Of a stretch of DNA of 12,155 nt, positions 1 through 6,185 are shown in pieces. How positions within the stretch are numbered: position 1 is the first letter of the stretch; every line of letters starts with the position of its first letter. The DNA comes from an uncultured Spirochaetia bacterium. Its GTDB lineage: Bacteria > Spirochaetota > UBA4802 > JAGODF01. The notes beneath the pieces are model-generated. The model worked only from the letters and a program-made list of their open reading frames with translations, was not told the origin of the DNA and did not search any database. Position numbers and translations under genes: made by a program. The stretch spans positions 1 to 12,155 of the forward strand of contig CALCJG010000250.1 in NCBI GenBank assembly GCA_937967705.1. The letters are read 5' to 3'.

Positions 1-667
1 CCATGATTACATGGAATGACTGATCGCCTCCTGATTGTTCTATCGATACTGAAACATCAAACTGCTTAAGGAGATGCTTTCCGCCACTTTTAAGCAGCCC
101 GGCCAGGGGCATGATTCTATAAAGCGGGTTGTCTCCCCGTCGAATTTTTTTCTTTGCTATTCGTTTGGAAGAAAGAAGATCCAGAGGAATGAACCCCTCT
201 TCTCCAGATTTTAATTTAACAAGACGCCACTCCCGGGTAAAGCTGCCCCCCTTCGGGATGTAGTCCGTTGTCGGTTTCATGAGTACTTCTACCCGGGTAT
301 TTCTTTTAACTTTACCCACATAGGTTTTATTCCTGTCGTCCGGGAGAGCACGAAGAAAGTAGGATTCCGCTACATAAGCATAACTTTTTTTTGTTTTTTT
401 AAACTTTGAGGGATGAGTATTGTCTTTAATATTGTCGACGTAGCCCGGATGAACCGGCGGTGCCAGTTTCAATTCCGGTGCGAATTTCATGACCCTATTG
501 AAAAACTCCTGATATTTCTCCAGAATCTTTCGTTGATGCTCCTGGTCCTTCATCTTTATCTCTTGCTGTTTCTTTCGGTCCCTTTCGAGGATATCCTCCG
601 GAGTAGCCGCATAAAGCAACGAGGAAAGCGAAAAGAGCATAAGAGAAAACAATAGAATTCGTTTCAT
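1..667 (-). CDS. secreted protein with bacterial SH3 domain, 3' end cut by window edge
   Basis: An open frame runs leftward from the ATG at 665-667 to the window edge without a stop; 222 codons are visible. It begins with a Sec signal peptide: Lys-Arg at residues 2-3, a hydrophobic stretch over about 4-18, and likely cleavage after the Leu-Tyr-Ala at 18-20. Residues 24-60 are highly charged and probably helical, rich in Glu, Lys, Arg and Gln. Residues about 97-167 look like a bacterial SH3 barrel, with a VAESYFLRALP opening, a valine-rich strand near 125-130, EWRLVKL at 146-152 and EEGFIPLDLL at 156-165. A purine-rich GGAAGGA sits about 7 bases before the start. The protein is probably periplasmic or envelope-associated and may bind peptidoglycan or a protein partner, but that role is inferred from the fold. 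It follows the SH3 lipoprotein on the same strand after 142 bases. The C-terminal domain lies outside the window. Confidence 0.8.
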   Translation of the reverse strand, partial: MKRILLFSLMLFSLSSLLYAATPEDILERDRKKQQEIKMKDQEHQRKILEKYQEFFNRVMKFAPELKLAPPVHPGYVDNIKDNTHPSKFKKTKKSYAYVAESYFLRALPDDRNKTYVGKVKRNTRVEVLMKPTTDYIPKGGSFTREWRLVKLKSGEEGFIPLDLLSSKRIAKKKIRRGDNPLYRIMPLAGLLKSGGKHLLKQFDVSVSIEQSGGDQSFHVIM

Positions 668-809
668 ACCTGTTCCTTCCACTGGGTTTATTGAGTACAA
701 AAGCAATTAATTAATAGTCTATGGCTTTCCCAAGTTATATAAATTAATTATTAAAAGATAATAGCATTCTCACCGGTATTGCCTTAATGATGTTGTCGTT
801 GGGCATTAA

Positions 810-1601
810 TCACTTTTTTCTGCAGTAATACCCATAGCGATCAACTTTCAGCCCCCCTCCCTTAACCGGATCGTTTTTACAAAGGGCGTCATTATCTATG
901 CTTTCCTTTGTCATGAGCGAGCAATTGGCCTGATTTATGATATATTGCGGATTGTTTTTAAACTTAATGGTCTCATCCGTCAGATATCCGTTATATTGAG
1001 GGTCCCAGTAAAGCTTGATAACTCTGGCTTTAACTGGAATTGTTTTTACAGAAGAGGTCTCAGTATCTTTTTCATTTGTTACCCCGGCATGGAGTTGTAT
1101 TCGGATACCGTCATTTTCAATGATATAAGTACCCTTCTGATTGCTTTCATATTCTACATTACCGTAGTCTCCTCGACCGGTATAGTAGGCTTCCGTCTTG
1201 GTTAGGCGGATCGTCTCGGATGATCTCGCCAGGTTATCCGTTGCACAAACGGCAAAAAAGGATTCTGCTTCAAGGGTCAGATTTTTTTCGAGCAGATGGG
1301 TTTTGGAATCCACCCGGTTGATGTGCCCTCCAAAAACCCATCCGGTGGCATCACCGAATTTTACCTGATACCAGGAGTCCCTGTTCCCCTCCAGAACCGC
1401 CTGAGGGCCTTCTGTGTCTAAAATATTGAGTTTTGCACCGAAAGGAATGTGCCCCACCTTTTTCCCATTATAGGACGGGGTTTCCTTTAAATCCGTACCC
1501 TGAACCGCAATCATAATACCGCTCATATTCTTTTTGCATGCCACTAAGATGATTACTGACAGCGATATAATTACCAATTTAAAAAATCTTATAGAAATCA
1601 T
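810..1601 (-). CDS. SH3-domain lipoprotein
   Basis: This is a 263-residue protein with a lipoprotein signal: Arg5 and Lys8, a hydrophobic core over about 9-20 and the lipobox Leu19-Val-Ala-Cys22. Cys22 would be lipidated after cleavage by signal peptidase II. Lys at +2 would favour the outer membrane under the E. coli rule, which may not hold here. Residues about 30-97 form a bacterial SH3 domain with LKETPSYNGKKVGHIPFG, WYQVKFGDATGWVFGGHI and a tryptophan pair typical of the fold. The rest (about 105-263) is unrecognised and probably beta-rich. It ends in a cysteine-bearing tail (Cys227, Cys241, Cys260, with Cys119 upstream) that could form disulfides. A GGGGG tract lies just upstream of the ATG. 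SH3 lipoproteins of this general shape are common in spirochaetes, but the specific function is unknown. The adjacent downstream gene is also an SH3 envelope protein, which suggests a related envelope role. Confidence 0.85.
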   Translation of the reverse strand: MISIRFFKLVIISLSVIILVACKKNMSGIMIAVQGTDLKETPSYNGKKVGHIPFGAKLNILDTEGPQAVLEGNRDSWYQVKFGDATGWVFGGHINRVDSKTHLLEKNLTLEAESFFAVCATDNLARSSETIRLTKTEAYYTGRGDYGNVEYESNQKGTYIIENDGIRIQLHAGVTNEKDTETSSVKTIPVKARVIKLYWDPQYNGYLTDETIKFKNNPQYIINQANCSLMTKESIDNDALCKNDPVKGGGLKVDRYGYYCRKK

Positions 1602-1633
1602 ATTACCCCCGTTATTTCACTTGATCAGAAATA

Positions 1634-1661
1634 ATCATATCATTATTAAAAATTCAACCAA
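1634..1661 (-). promoter_or_regulatory. possible promoter for the SH3 lipoprotein
   Basis: On the minus strand, TTGGTT (1661-1656) and TATGAT (1639-1634) are separated by 16 bases, 32 bases upstream of the lipoprotein start codon. TATGAT matches five of six bases of the sigma-70 -10 consensus, but the -35 matches only three. The surrounding sequence is very A+T-rich, so chance matches are likely. The 253-base divergent gap (1602-1854) shows nothing else beyond small inverted repeats, such as TGATAA at 1764-1769 facing TTATCA at 1784-1789. Confidence 0.25.
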
Positions 1662-1816
1662 TATTCTGAAGTTTTTTTGGGGGAGATTAGGTTTCCTCCA
1701 AAACCGAAGCATATATTCCGTGAAAGGAAATAAAAAAAGCGAAATCATTCCTCACCAGTTACATGATAAGGGATAATAAATATTTATCAGAAAAACCTTA
1801 GCCGACAAAATTATTC

Positions 1817-1846
1817 TTGAAAATCGAAGATATATAAATATATAAA
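1817..1846 (+). promoter_or_regulatory. probable sigma-70-type promoter for the STAS gene
   Basis: TTGAAA (1817-1822) and TATAAA (1841-1846) each match five of six consensus bases and are spaced by 18 bases. The -10 element ends only 8 bases before the annotated ATG at 1855. The transcript would therefore start almost at the start codon, giving a leaderless or near-leaderless mRNA. That fits the lack of a clear Shine-Dalgarno sequence there. A second in-frame ATG at 1864 would leave a short leader. Confidence 0.4.
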
Positions 1847-1847
1847 T
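1832..1847. repeat. perfect 8-base tandem duplication ATATAAAT x2
   Basis: ATATAAAT occurs twice in direct succession (1832-1839 and 1840-1847), immediately upstream of the STAS start. Each copy contains a -10-like TATAAA. Gain or loss of one unit would move the -10 element relative to TTGAAA at 1817. It may simply be low-complexity A+T sequence. Confidence 0.6.
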
Positions 1848-1854
1848 GTAAGAT

Positions 1855-2190
1855 ATGAATGCAATGAAAATAAAATCACGATTTAAAGAAGATACATTGA
1901 TCATTGAGATTTACGGAGCTATATCAGGAGCGCAGGCGATTTCCCTGGATAAAGATGTTATCGCCATTATGGAACAGTCCAAACCGAAGCGCATGATTGT
2001 GGATTACCGTGACGTGGAATTCATAGATTCAACGGGCATTGGTGCAATGATTACCCTTCGGCAGTATTCCCTTAAGAATAAAATCCTCTTCGCAACCGTT
2101 CATGTTAACGAAAAGATCAGGAACACCCTCTCCATTGCCAATCTTGAAATCTTCTTCAACGTAAAAGACGAAAGCGAAAATCTTATTTAA
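1855..2190 (+). CDS. STAS-domain anti-sigma-factor antagonist
   Basis: The 111-residue protein is a single STAS domain of the usual length for SpoIIAA/RsbV-type anti-anti-sigma factors. The diagnostic segment is EFIDSTGIGAMI at residues 55-66. Ser59, in Asp-Ser-Thr-Gly, aligns with the serine phosphorylated by the partner kinase in this family. In the known mechanism the unphosphorylated protein binds an HATPase-type anti-sigma kinase and frees a sigma factor; phosphorylation stops this. No anti-sigma kinase, PP2C phosphatase or sigma factor lies nearby, so the partner must be encoded elsewhere. Related proteins also act in other phosphorelays. No good Shine-Dalgarno precedes either the ATG at 1855 or the in-frame ATG at 1864, so the start is uncertain by three residues. 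The 3' end overlaps the convergent PHP gene by 8 bases. Confidence 0.88.
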   Translation: MNAMKIKSRFKEDTLIIEIYGAISGAQAISLDKDVIAIMEQSKPKRMIVDYRDVEFIDSTGIGAMITLRQYSLKNKILFATVHVNEKIRNTLSIANLEIFFNVKDESENLI

Positions 2191-3028
2191 AACCTCCAGG
2201 GATAATCTTGTCCCGGAGATCAAACGGGATTTGACGATTGTTGGAATAGTAACCGATGACCTCTTCTTTATCACCATGGAAATCGCTGCCTCCCGTGATG
2301 AGAAGATGATATTTCAGGGCAATTTTCAGAAACTCCTCAACCTCCCGGTCTGAGTGCATTGAGGCAAAAACCTCAATCCCTTCAATTCCGGCCTTCATGA
2401 GCTCCTCAAGTAAGTTCTCAAAATCCTTAAAAGATGGTAGATTCAGAGAAATGGGATGGGCAATAATGGGGATGCCATGCCCTTTTTTTATAAGACGAAT
2501 GGCGTCACTCAGTTTTATCTTTTCCTTTTTCACGTAACCGGGTTTGCCTTTGACCAGAAAATTTTGAAATACAGCAGAAATGTCAGGGGCGAATCCGAGC
2601 TTGATCATCGCCCGGGCTATATGAGGGCGTCCCATGGATTCTCCTCCTGAAATCTCTTCTAAAAGGGTATGAGGGATGTCGATTCCGTATTTACTCAAAT
2701 CTTCCAGTATTCTGGATGCACGGGTGTTTCTAAATTCCATCAATCTTGCGGTTGTTTCAATTAATTCGCTGTCCTCATAATCCACATATAACCCCAGCAG
2801 ATGGAAAGACCCACCGGGATAATCGACACTGAACTCGATTCCAGGGATAAAATCGAAAGACTTTTTACTGGCATAGGCGATGGCTGCTTTCAGCCCCCCC
2901 AATGTGTCGTGATCCGTAATGGCAAGGGTTTTTACATGACTACGAAGGGCCAGGTCGATCAACGCCTCGGGAGAATAGATCCCGTCCGAGGCCGTCGTAT
3001 GGGTATGAAGATCGATCAGTTCATTCAT
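2183..3028 (-). CDS. PHP-domain phosphoesterase, RNase AM / TrpH (YciV) family
   Basis: The 281-residue protein has all the metal-binding motifs of a PHP (polymerase and histidinol phosphatase) domain: His8-Thr-His10, Asp15, Asp39-His-Asp41, Glu65, His76, His136 in GRPHIARAM, His191-Pro and Ser248-Asp249-Phe-His251. Length and the GRPHIARAM insert match the TrpH/YciV group. Members of this group are 5'-3' exoribonucleases (RNase AM, which matures rRNA 5' ends in E. coli) and 3',5'-nucleotide bisphosphate phosphatases acting on pAp. It should be cytoplasmic and dependent on a cluster of divalent metals. AGG about 8 bases before the ATG may serve as ribosome binding site. The gene is convergent with STAS (8-base overlap) and divergent from the ROK kinase gene. 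Family assignment is firm. The exact substrate, RNA or a small nucleotide, cannot be read from the sequence. Confidence 0.92.
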   Translation of the reverse strand: MNELIDLHTHTTASDGIYSPEALIDLALRSHVKTLAITDHDTLGGLKAAIAYASKKSFDFIPGIEFSVDYPGGSFHLLGLYVDYEDSELIETTARLMEFRNTRASRILEDLSKYGIDIPHTLLEEISGGESMGRPHIARAMIKLGFAPDISAVFQNFLVKGKPGYVKKEKIKLSDAIRLIKKGHGIPIIAHPISLNLPSFKDFENLLEELMKAGIEGIEVFASMHSDREVEEFLKIALKYHLLITGGSDFHGDKEEVIGYYSNNRQIPFDLRDKIIPGGFK

Positions 3029-3240
3029 GGTTTAACCTGCCCATATATTGCTGTAGACACTAACAATGCTTTATTGCCGCGGGGATGAAATCCTGACGCC
3101 ACTTCCGTCATTATTACAACAACCATCACCCCTATTAATAAAGTCAGAGCAGAACGGGATTCTGTCGATACAATTTTTTTAAGCAATAAAATTAATTATA
3201 GACTTGTTATTCAAATAGATTATTACTGTTCCCTCGAAGA

Positions 3241-3269
3241 TTGAGAACTCTTGTACCGATGCGATTAAA
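3241..3269 (+). promoter_or_regulatory. weak promoter candidate before the ROK kinase
   Basis: TTGAGA (3241-3246, five of six consensus bases) is followed after 17 bases by ATTAAA (3264-3269, three of six). It lies 34 bases before the start codon in the 275-base divergent gap between the PHP and ROK genes. No other clear element was seen in that gap. Confidence 0.2.
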
Positions 3270-3303
3270 GTACGAGAATATTTGAATAATACTGCAGGGG
3301 CAT

Positions 3304-4254
3304 ATGTATATTGGAGTTGATATCGGAGGCACCTTTATCAAGGGAGTCATAACGAATACCGAAGGTAAGGTGTTATCTTTTAAAAAAGTTCCCACAGGAA
3401 AAACGGCAGACGATATTGATAATATCATCTGCCAACTTGTGGACAATCTCATTCAAGCCAGTGAGGTTCAGAAGCGCTCATTAAAGGCGATTGGTATAGG
3501 AGCCGCTGGTGCCATAGATATTAAGAAGGGTATTGTCATCACCAGCCCGAACATAGGCGCCTGGGAAAACTATCCCCTGGCCGCTAAAATCGAGAAAAAA
3601 GTCGGAATCCGTGTTTTCCTTGAAAATGATGCTAATGTGGCCGTAGTCGGCGAGTGGTGGCAGGGAAACGGCAAAAAATACCGCAACTGGATCATGCTGA
3701 CCCTGGGAACGGGTATAGGCGGAGGAGCGGTCATCGATAATAAGTTTTATACGGGACAATCAGGCAGCTCCATGGAATTTGGCCACACCACCATCGATTA
3801 CCGGGGTAAGACATGCAACTGCGGAAATCGCGGCTGTCTCGAGCAGTATGCCTCAGCCTCGGCTCTTGTACGCATGGCCAAAGCCGGGCTAAAAAAAGCA
3901 GGTTCCTCAACCCTCCACGACCGGCTTAAAGATGAAACCATCAGTGCCAAAATGATCCATGAGGAAGCCCTTCGAGGAGACGTTTTTTGTATCGACATCT
4001 TAACCGAATTGGCCTTCTATCTGGGGATCGGCGTTTCCAATCTCGTGAATATCTTCAATCCCCAGGCAGTCATTTTCGGAGGAGGCCTCTCGCGGGCTCA
4101 TGATATCATCCTGCCCGTAGTCAGAAAGGTCGTTGATGACCGGGCCCTTCCTGGATTGAAGGACAATGTGAAATATCTTCTGATCAAAGACGAGAACAGG
4201 GCCCCGGCTCTGGGAGCAGCTAAAATCGCGATAGATTCCCTTCACAGTTATTAG
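3304..4254 (+). CDS. ROK-family sugar kinase, probable glucokinase
   Basis: The 316-residue protein has the standard ROK architecture and length. The N-terminal phosphate-binding loop is DIGGTFIKG at residues 6-14. Glu107-Asn-Asp109-Ala-Asn contains the catalytic base Asp109. LTLGTGIGGG at 133-141 is the second phosphate motif. Glu158-Phe-Gly-His161 followed by CNCGNRGCLE (171-180) gives the sugar-binding glutamate and the ROK zinc site (His161, Cys171, Cys173, Cys178). The adenosine-binding FGGGLS lies at 258-263. These motifs predict ATP-dependent phosphorylation of a hexose in the cytoplasm. Glucose is the commonest substrate for a stand-alone ROK kinase without a DNA-binding domain, but N-acetylmannosamine, fructose or allose cannot be excluded. 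There is no N-terminal helix-turn-helix, so this is not a NagC/Mlc repressor. GCAGGGG precedes the ATG closely. The next gene starts 44 bases downstream, so the two may share a transcript. Confidence 0.92.
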   Translation: MYIGVDIGGTFIKGVITNTEGKVLSFKKVPTGKTADDIDNIICQLVDNLIQASEVQKRSLKAIGIGAAGAIDIKKGIVITSPNIGAWENYPLAAKIEKKVGIRVFLENDANVAVVGEWWQGNGKKYRNWIMLTLGTGIGGGAVIDNKFYTGQSGSSMEFGHTTIDYRGKTCNCGNRGCLEQYASASALVRMAKAGLKKAGSSTLHDRLKDETISAKMIHEEALRGDVFCIDILTELAFYLGIGVSNLVNIFNPQAVIFGGGLSRAHDIILPVVRKVVDDRALPGLKDNVKYLLIKDENRAPALGAAKIAIDSLHSY

Positions 4255-4298
4255 TTCAACCATGATTAAGATTCTGATACCATAAAAGGAGAAATCCC

Positions 4299-4478
4299 AT
4301 GACGCATGACGAAGAACTGAAGAAAAAAGCCGATTTCTGCAAGGACAAATGCCCCATATGTACCCGTGCAAGGAAAAAGGGTAAAGGCTTCCTCTACATC
4401 CTGGTGAAGATGGAACGCAAGCTCTGCCCGAACTGCCGCGCTTATGAAAAAGTATACGGCAAACCGGCGTACAAATAA
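4299..4478 (+). CDS. 59-residue five-cysteine small protein, possible zinc ribbon
   Basis: A 59-codon frame starts at the ATG at 4299 and ends at TAA 4476-4478. AAGGAG at 4286-4291, 7 bases upstream, is a strong ribosome binding site, which supports real translation. The protein is basic and hydrophilic. Two CxxC pairs, Cys18-Pro-Ile-Cys21 and Cys43-Pro-Asn-Cys46, are separated by 21 residues, and Cys14 lies just before the first pair. The spacing and the near-identical CP-x-C pairs fit a small zinc ribbon or treble-clef fold, or less likely an iron-sulfur or redox site. A basic stretch (Arg23 to Lys29) and FLYILVKMERK between the pairs could bind nucleic acid or a partner. It has no signal peptide or membrane segment. 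It lies between the ROK kinase gene and an amidohydrolase gene, 44 and 61 bases away, on the same strand. I do not recognise the family, and no function is assigned. Confidence 0.75.
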   Translation: MTHDEELKKKADFCKDKCPICTRARKKGKGFLYILVKMERKLCPNCRAYEKVYGKPAYK

Positions 4479-4480
4479 AA

Positions 4481-4523
4481 AATGAGGTGATACAGGACCT
4501 TAACGCCCCTCATTCTCGTTAAG
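4481..4523 (+). other. two interlocked inverted repeats between the small Cys protein and the amidohydrolase
   Basis: AATGAGG (4481-4487) is complementary to CCTCATT (4508-4514). CTTAACG (4499-4505) is complementary to CGTTAAG (4517-4523). The left arm of the second pair lies in the loop of the first, so the two stems either compete or form a pseudoknot. No T-run follows, so this is not a classic terminator. The region lies 16 bases before the amidohydrolase ATG, which has no Shine-Dalgarno sequence of its own. A regulatory role is inference only. Confidence 0.35.
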
Positions 4524-4539
4524 CCAATTAATTAAGCTG

Positions 4540-5412
4540 ATGATAGTTGACTGCCATTACCATCTGGATACGAGCATGCTTCCTTTAACGGATTTATTCC
4601 GTCAAATGGAAGAATGCGGAGTCGATAGGATCGCCCTCATGGCTCTCCTGAATGAGCCCCTCCCGGAACCACCGAGGGTCCTGGTGAAAACATTGCAGAC
4701 CTGCCTGAAACATCGTACCCTGCGAAGTCTGGCCAGGGTGATGTCGGCAAACTTTACTGACGATGGAAGCCTCAAGACGCCCCTGGGTGTTTTCCGTATA
4801 CTTGCCGATCCGGACAACGAACCGGTCTTCCGTATTGCTGAAAAGCATCCCGACCGTTTCTACTGCTGGGTTTTTGTCAATCCTTCGGGCAGGTCTGATC
4901 TTCAAAAAGAGCTTGCACGCTGGGAGGGACATGATGCCCTTATCGGTATCAAGGCCCATCCCTTCTGGCACCGATACCCACCGGGAAAATTGCTTACTGC
5001 CGCTGATCTTGCTGTTCGCTGGAGAAAACCGCTCCTCATTCACGCAGGATTCGGCGAACACGGTGACATCACCCCCCTGATACAAGAAATGCCTGAATTG
5101 AAGCTGATCCTGGCACATGCCGCTTTTCCATTATATAAACAGTACTGGAAGGCTATCCGCGGGAATAAACGGGTTTTTGTGGATCTCTCCCAGACCATCT
5201 ACGTGGATACCGGGACCATTCGGGAAGTTGTGGATTACCTGGGTCCTGAACGCTGTCTCTACGGGACTGACGGTCCTTACGGCCTCAAAGGGAACGGATC
5301 ATCTTATGATTACGGCCTTGTGAAAAGAAATATAGAAGATATCTTCCCTGTTGAAAAAATCAGAAGGCGAATCCTCGGAGAAAATTTTCTGGAACTCACG
5401 GGTGCCCAGTAA
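4540..5412 (+). CDS. amidohydrolase-2 family metal-dependent hydrolase (TIM barrel)
   Basis: The 290-residue protein has the motifs of the amidohydrolase-2 (ACMSD-like) family. The metal-binding Asp4-Cys-His6-Tyr-His8 is at the N-terminus, Lys138-Ala-His140-Pro and Leu-Ile-His168-Ala-Gly are on central strands, and His193 is in LAHAAF. The catalytic or metal Asp244 is in YGTDGPYG, and the family's closing ILGENFLEL is at 278-286. Members hydrolyse C-N or ester bonds or decarboxylate aromatic acids in the cytoplasm. The substrate cannot be predicted here. Residues about 38-95, between the first strand and the next motif, form an insert with a basic helical stretch (LKHRTLRSLARV). The only possible in-frame ATG is at 4540 because a stop at 4501-4503 closes the frame upstream. 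It lacks a Shine-Dalgarno sequence, so translation may depend on coupling or RNA structure. It sits in a same-strand run between the 59-residue Cys protein and a membrane protein. Confidence 0.87.
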   Translation: MIVDCHYHLDTSMLPLTDLFRQMEECGVDRIALMALLNEPLPEPPRVLVKTLQTCLKHRTLRSLARVMSANFTDDGSLKTPLGVFRILADPDNEPVFRIAEKHPDRFYCWVFVNPSGRSDLQKELARWEGHDALIGIKAHPFWHRYPPGKLLTAADLAVRWRKPLLIHAGFGEHGDITPLIQEMPELKLILAHAAFPLYKQYWKAIRGNKRVFVDLSQTIYVDTGTIREVVDYLGPERCLYGTDGPYGLKGNGSSYDYGLVKRNIEDIFPVEKIRRRILGENFLELTGAQ

Positions 5413-5430
5413 CGACAAAACGCAAAAGAA

Positions 5431-5464
5431 CTCCCTTTCTCCAGGGTCAGTTAACGAAAGGAGG
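5431..5464 (+). promoter_or_regulatory. strong ribosome binding site that fixes the membrane-protein start, with a possible masking stem
   Basis: AAAGGAGG (5457-5464) lies 6 bases before the ATG at 5471 and is an almost complete anti-16S match. It decides in favour of this start over the ATG at 5351, which lies inside the amidohydrolase gene and has no such site. CCTTTC at 5434-5439 is complementary to GAAAGG at 5456-5461. The helix can extend by two pairs past a bulged C at 5433, with a 16-base loop. The stem would bury the ribosome binding site. Confidence 0.6.
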
Positions 5465-5470
5465 GCTTCC

Positions 5471-6172
5471 ATGACGGAACTCATACAAGCCGAGCTTAAG
5501 AGAGAAAAAGGCCGTGAAATGCTTTGCCTCAAGGCGGGGGAAAGCATGATTGAGATTGTGAGAGAGCTCGGGAAAAGTGAGCGGCTAACCGTCATCGTCA
5601 ACGGGGGCGAACTGGGAACCGTTACTGAGAGCAAAGAAAGAAAAACATTGCAATATACGGATGCCTCCGGAGACCATACCCTGGAAGTCTGGTTCATAAC
5701 AGCCATGACCCGCATTCCCTTCTTATGGAACACGGTTTCCGGAATAGGTCTCTTGGTTGACGGTAATCCCGTTAGCAATTCCCTTGCAGATCCCATGGTG
5801 TACATCCGTGACGGGAAACCGGTTCTCTGGTTTTACACTGTCATACTTTTTCTGAAATCCATCCTCACCGGTTATCATAATTATCTCATACAATACCCAT
5901 TCTTGACTGTCTTCCTGAGTGCAGCCCTTTATGCGTTACCGGCATTATTTCTTATGTTTTTCGCGCTGAGTTACCGGCGAAAACCTCGCCTGGCTCTTTA
6001 TGCGGGAATGACAATTGCGGCTCTGGAGATGGCGGACTTTGTATGGGGGACTATCATCAACCTCCAGGGACATCAAACCATTAATAGTATCACCCTCGCC
6101 TTGTGGTTTGCCATCCGTGTTGTCTGTCTGTTAACCCTGAGCAAGGGGATACTGGCATTGCGGCGTCTTTGA
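5471..6172 (+). CDS. unrecognised inner-membrane protein with an N-terminal soluble domain
   Basis: Starting at the ATG at 5471, this protein has 233 residues. A longer frame opens at 5351 inside the preceding gene, but the AAAGGAGG site argues for 5471. Residues 1-115 are soluble and probably beta-rich, with LTVIVNGGELGTV (39-51), LQYTDASGDHTLEVWF (60-75) and IGLLVDGNPV (92-101). The strand and turn pattern resembles a small beta-sandwich, but I cannot name it. The C-terminal half is hydrophobic, with membrane segments at about 143-167, 174-197 and 206-228, and a possible fourth at about 119-137. Arg169, Arg170, Lys171 and Arg173 form a basic loop, probably cytoplasmic. Tyr-Arg-Arg-Lys and Glu186 within a helix are notable polar features. 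There is no signal peptide. The gene begins 58 bases after the amidohydrolase gene and ends 77 bases before pheS. Function is unknown. Confidence 0.8.
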   Translation: MTELIQAELKREKGREMLCLKAGESMIEIVRELGKSERLTVIVNGGELGTVTESKERKTLQYTDASGDHTLEVWFITAMTRIPFLWNTVSGIGLLVDGNPVSNSLADPMVYIRDGKPVLWFYTVILFLKSILTGYHNYLIQYPFLTVFLSAALYALPALFLMFFALSYRRKPRLALYAGMTIAALEMADFVWGTIINLQGHQTINSITLALWFAIRVVCLLTLSKGILALRRL

Positions 6173-6185
6173 AACGCTATTTTTC

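Noticed and set aside
1740..1800. TGATAA/TTATCA and the ATAAATATTTAT palindrome as an operator
   Set aside because: In sequence this A+T-rich such short inverted repeats are expected by chance, and no regulator with a matching site is encoded here.
3152..3181. CAGAA/TTCTG hairpin followed by a T-run, as a rho-independent terminator
   Set aside because: The stem is only 5 base pairs, the T-run starts about 9 bases after the stem, and no plus-strand gene ends just upstream.
4594..5118. 174-codon minus-strand open frame
   Set aside because: It lies wholly opposite the amidohydrolase gene, has no recognisable domain or ribosome binding site, and follows from the base composition of the real gene.
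5351..5470. Upstream start for the membrane protein within the amidohydrolase gene
   Set aside because: The ATG at 5471 has a near-perfect ribosome binding site. The 40 extra residues are polar, unlike a family domain, and overlap the preceding coding region.
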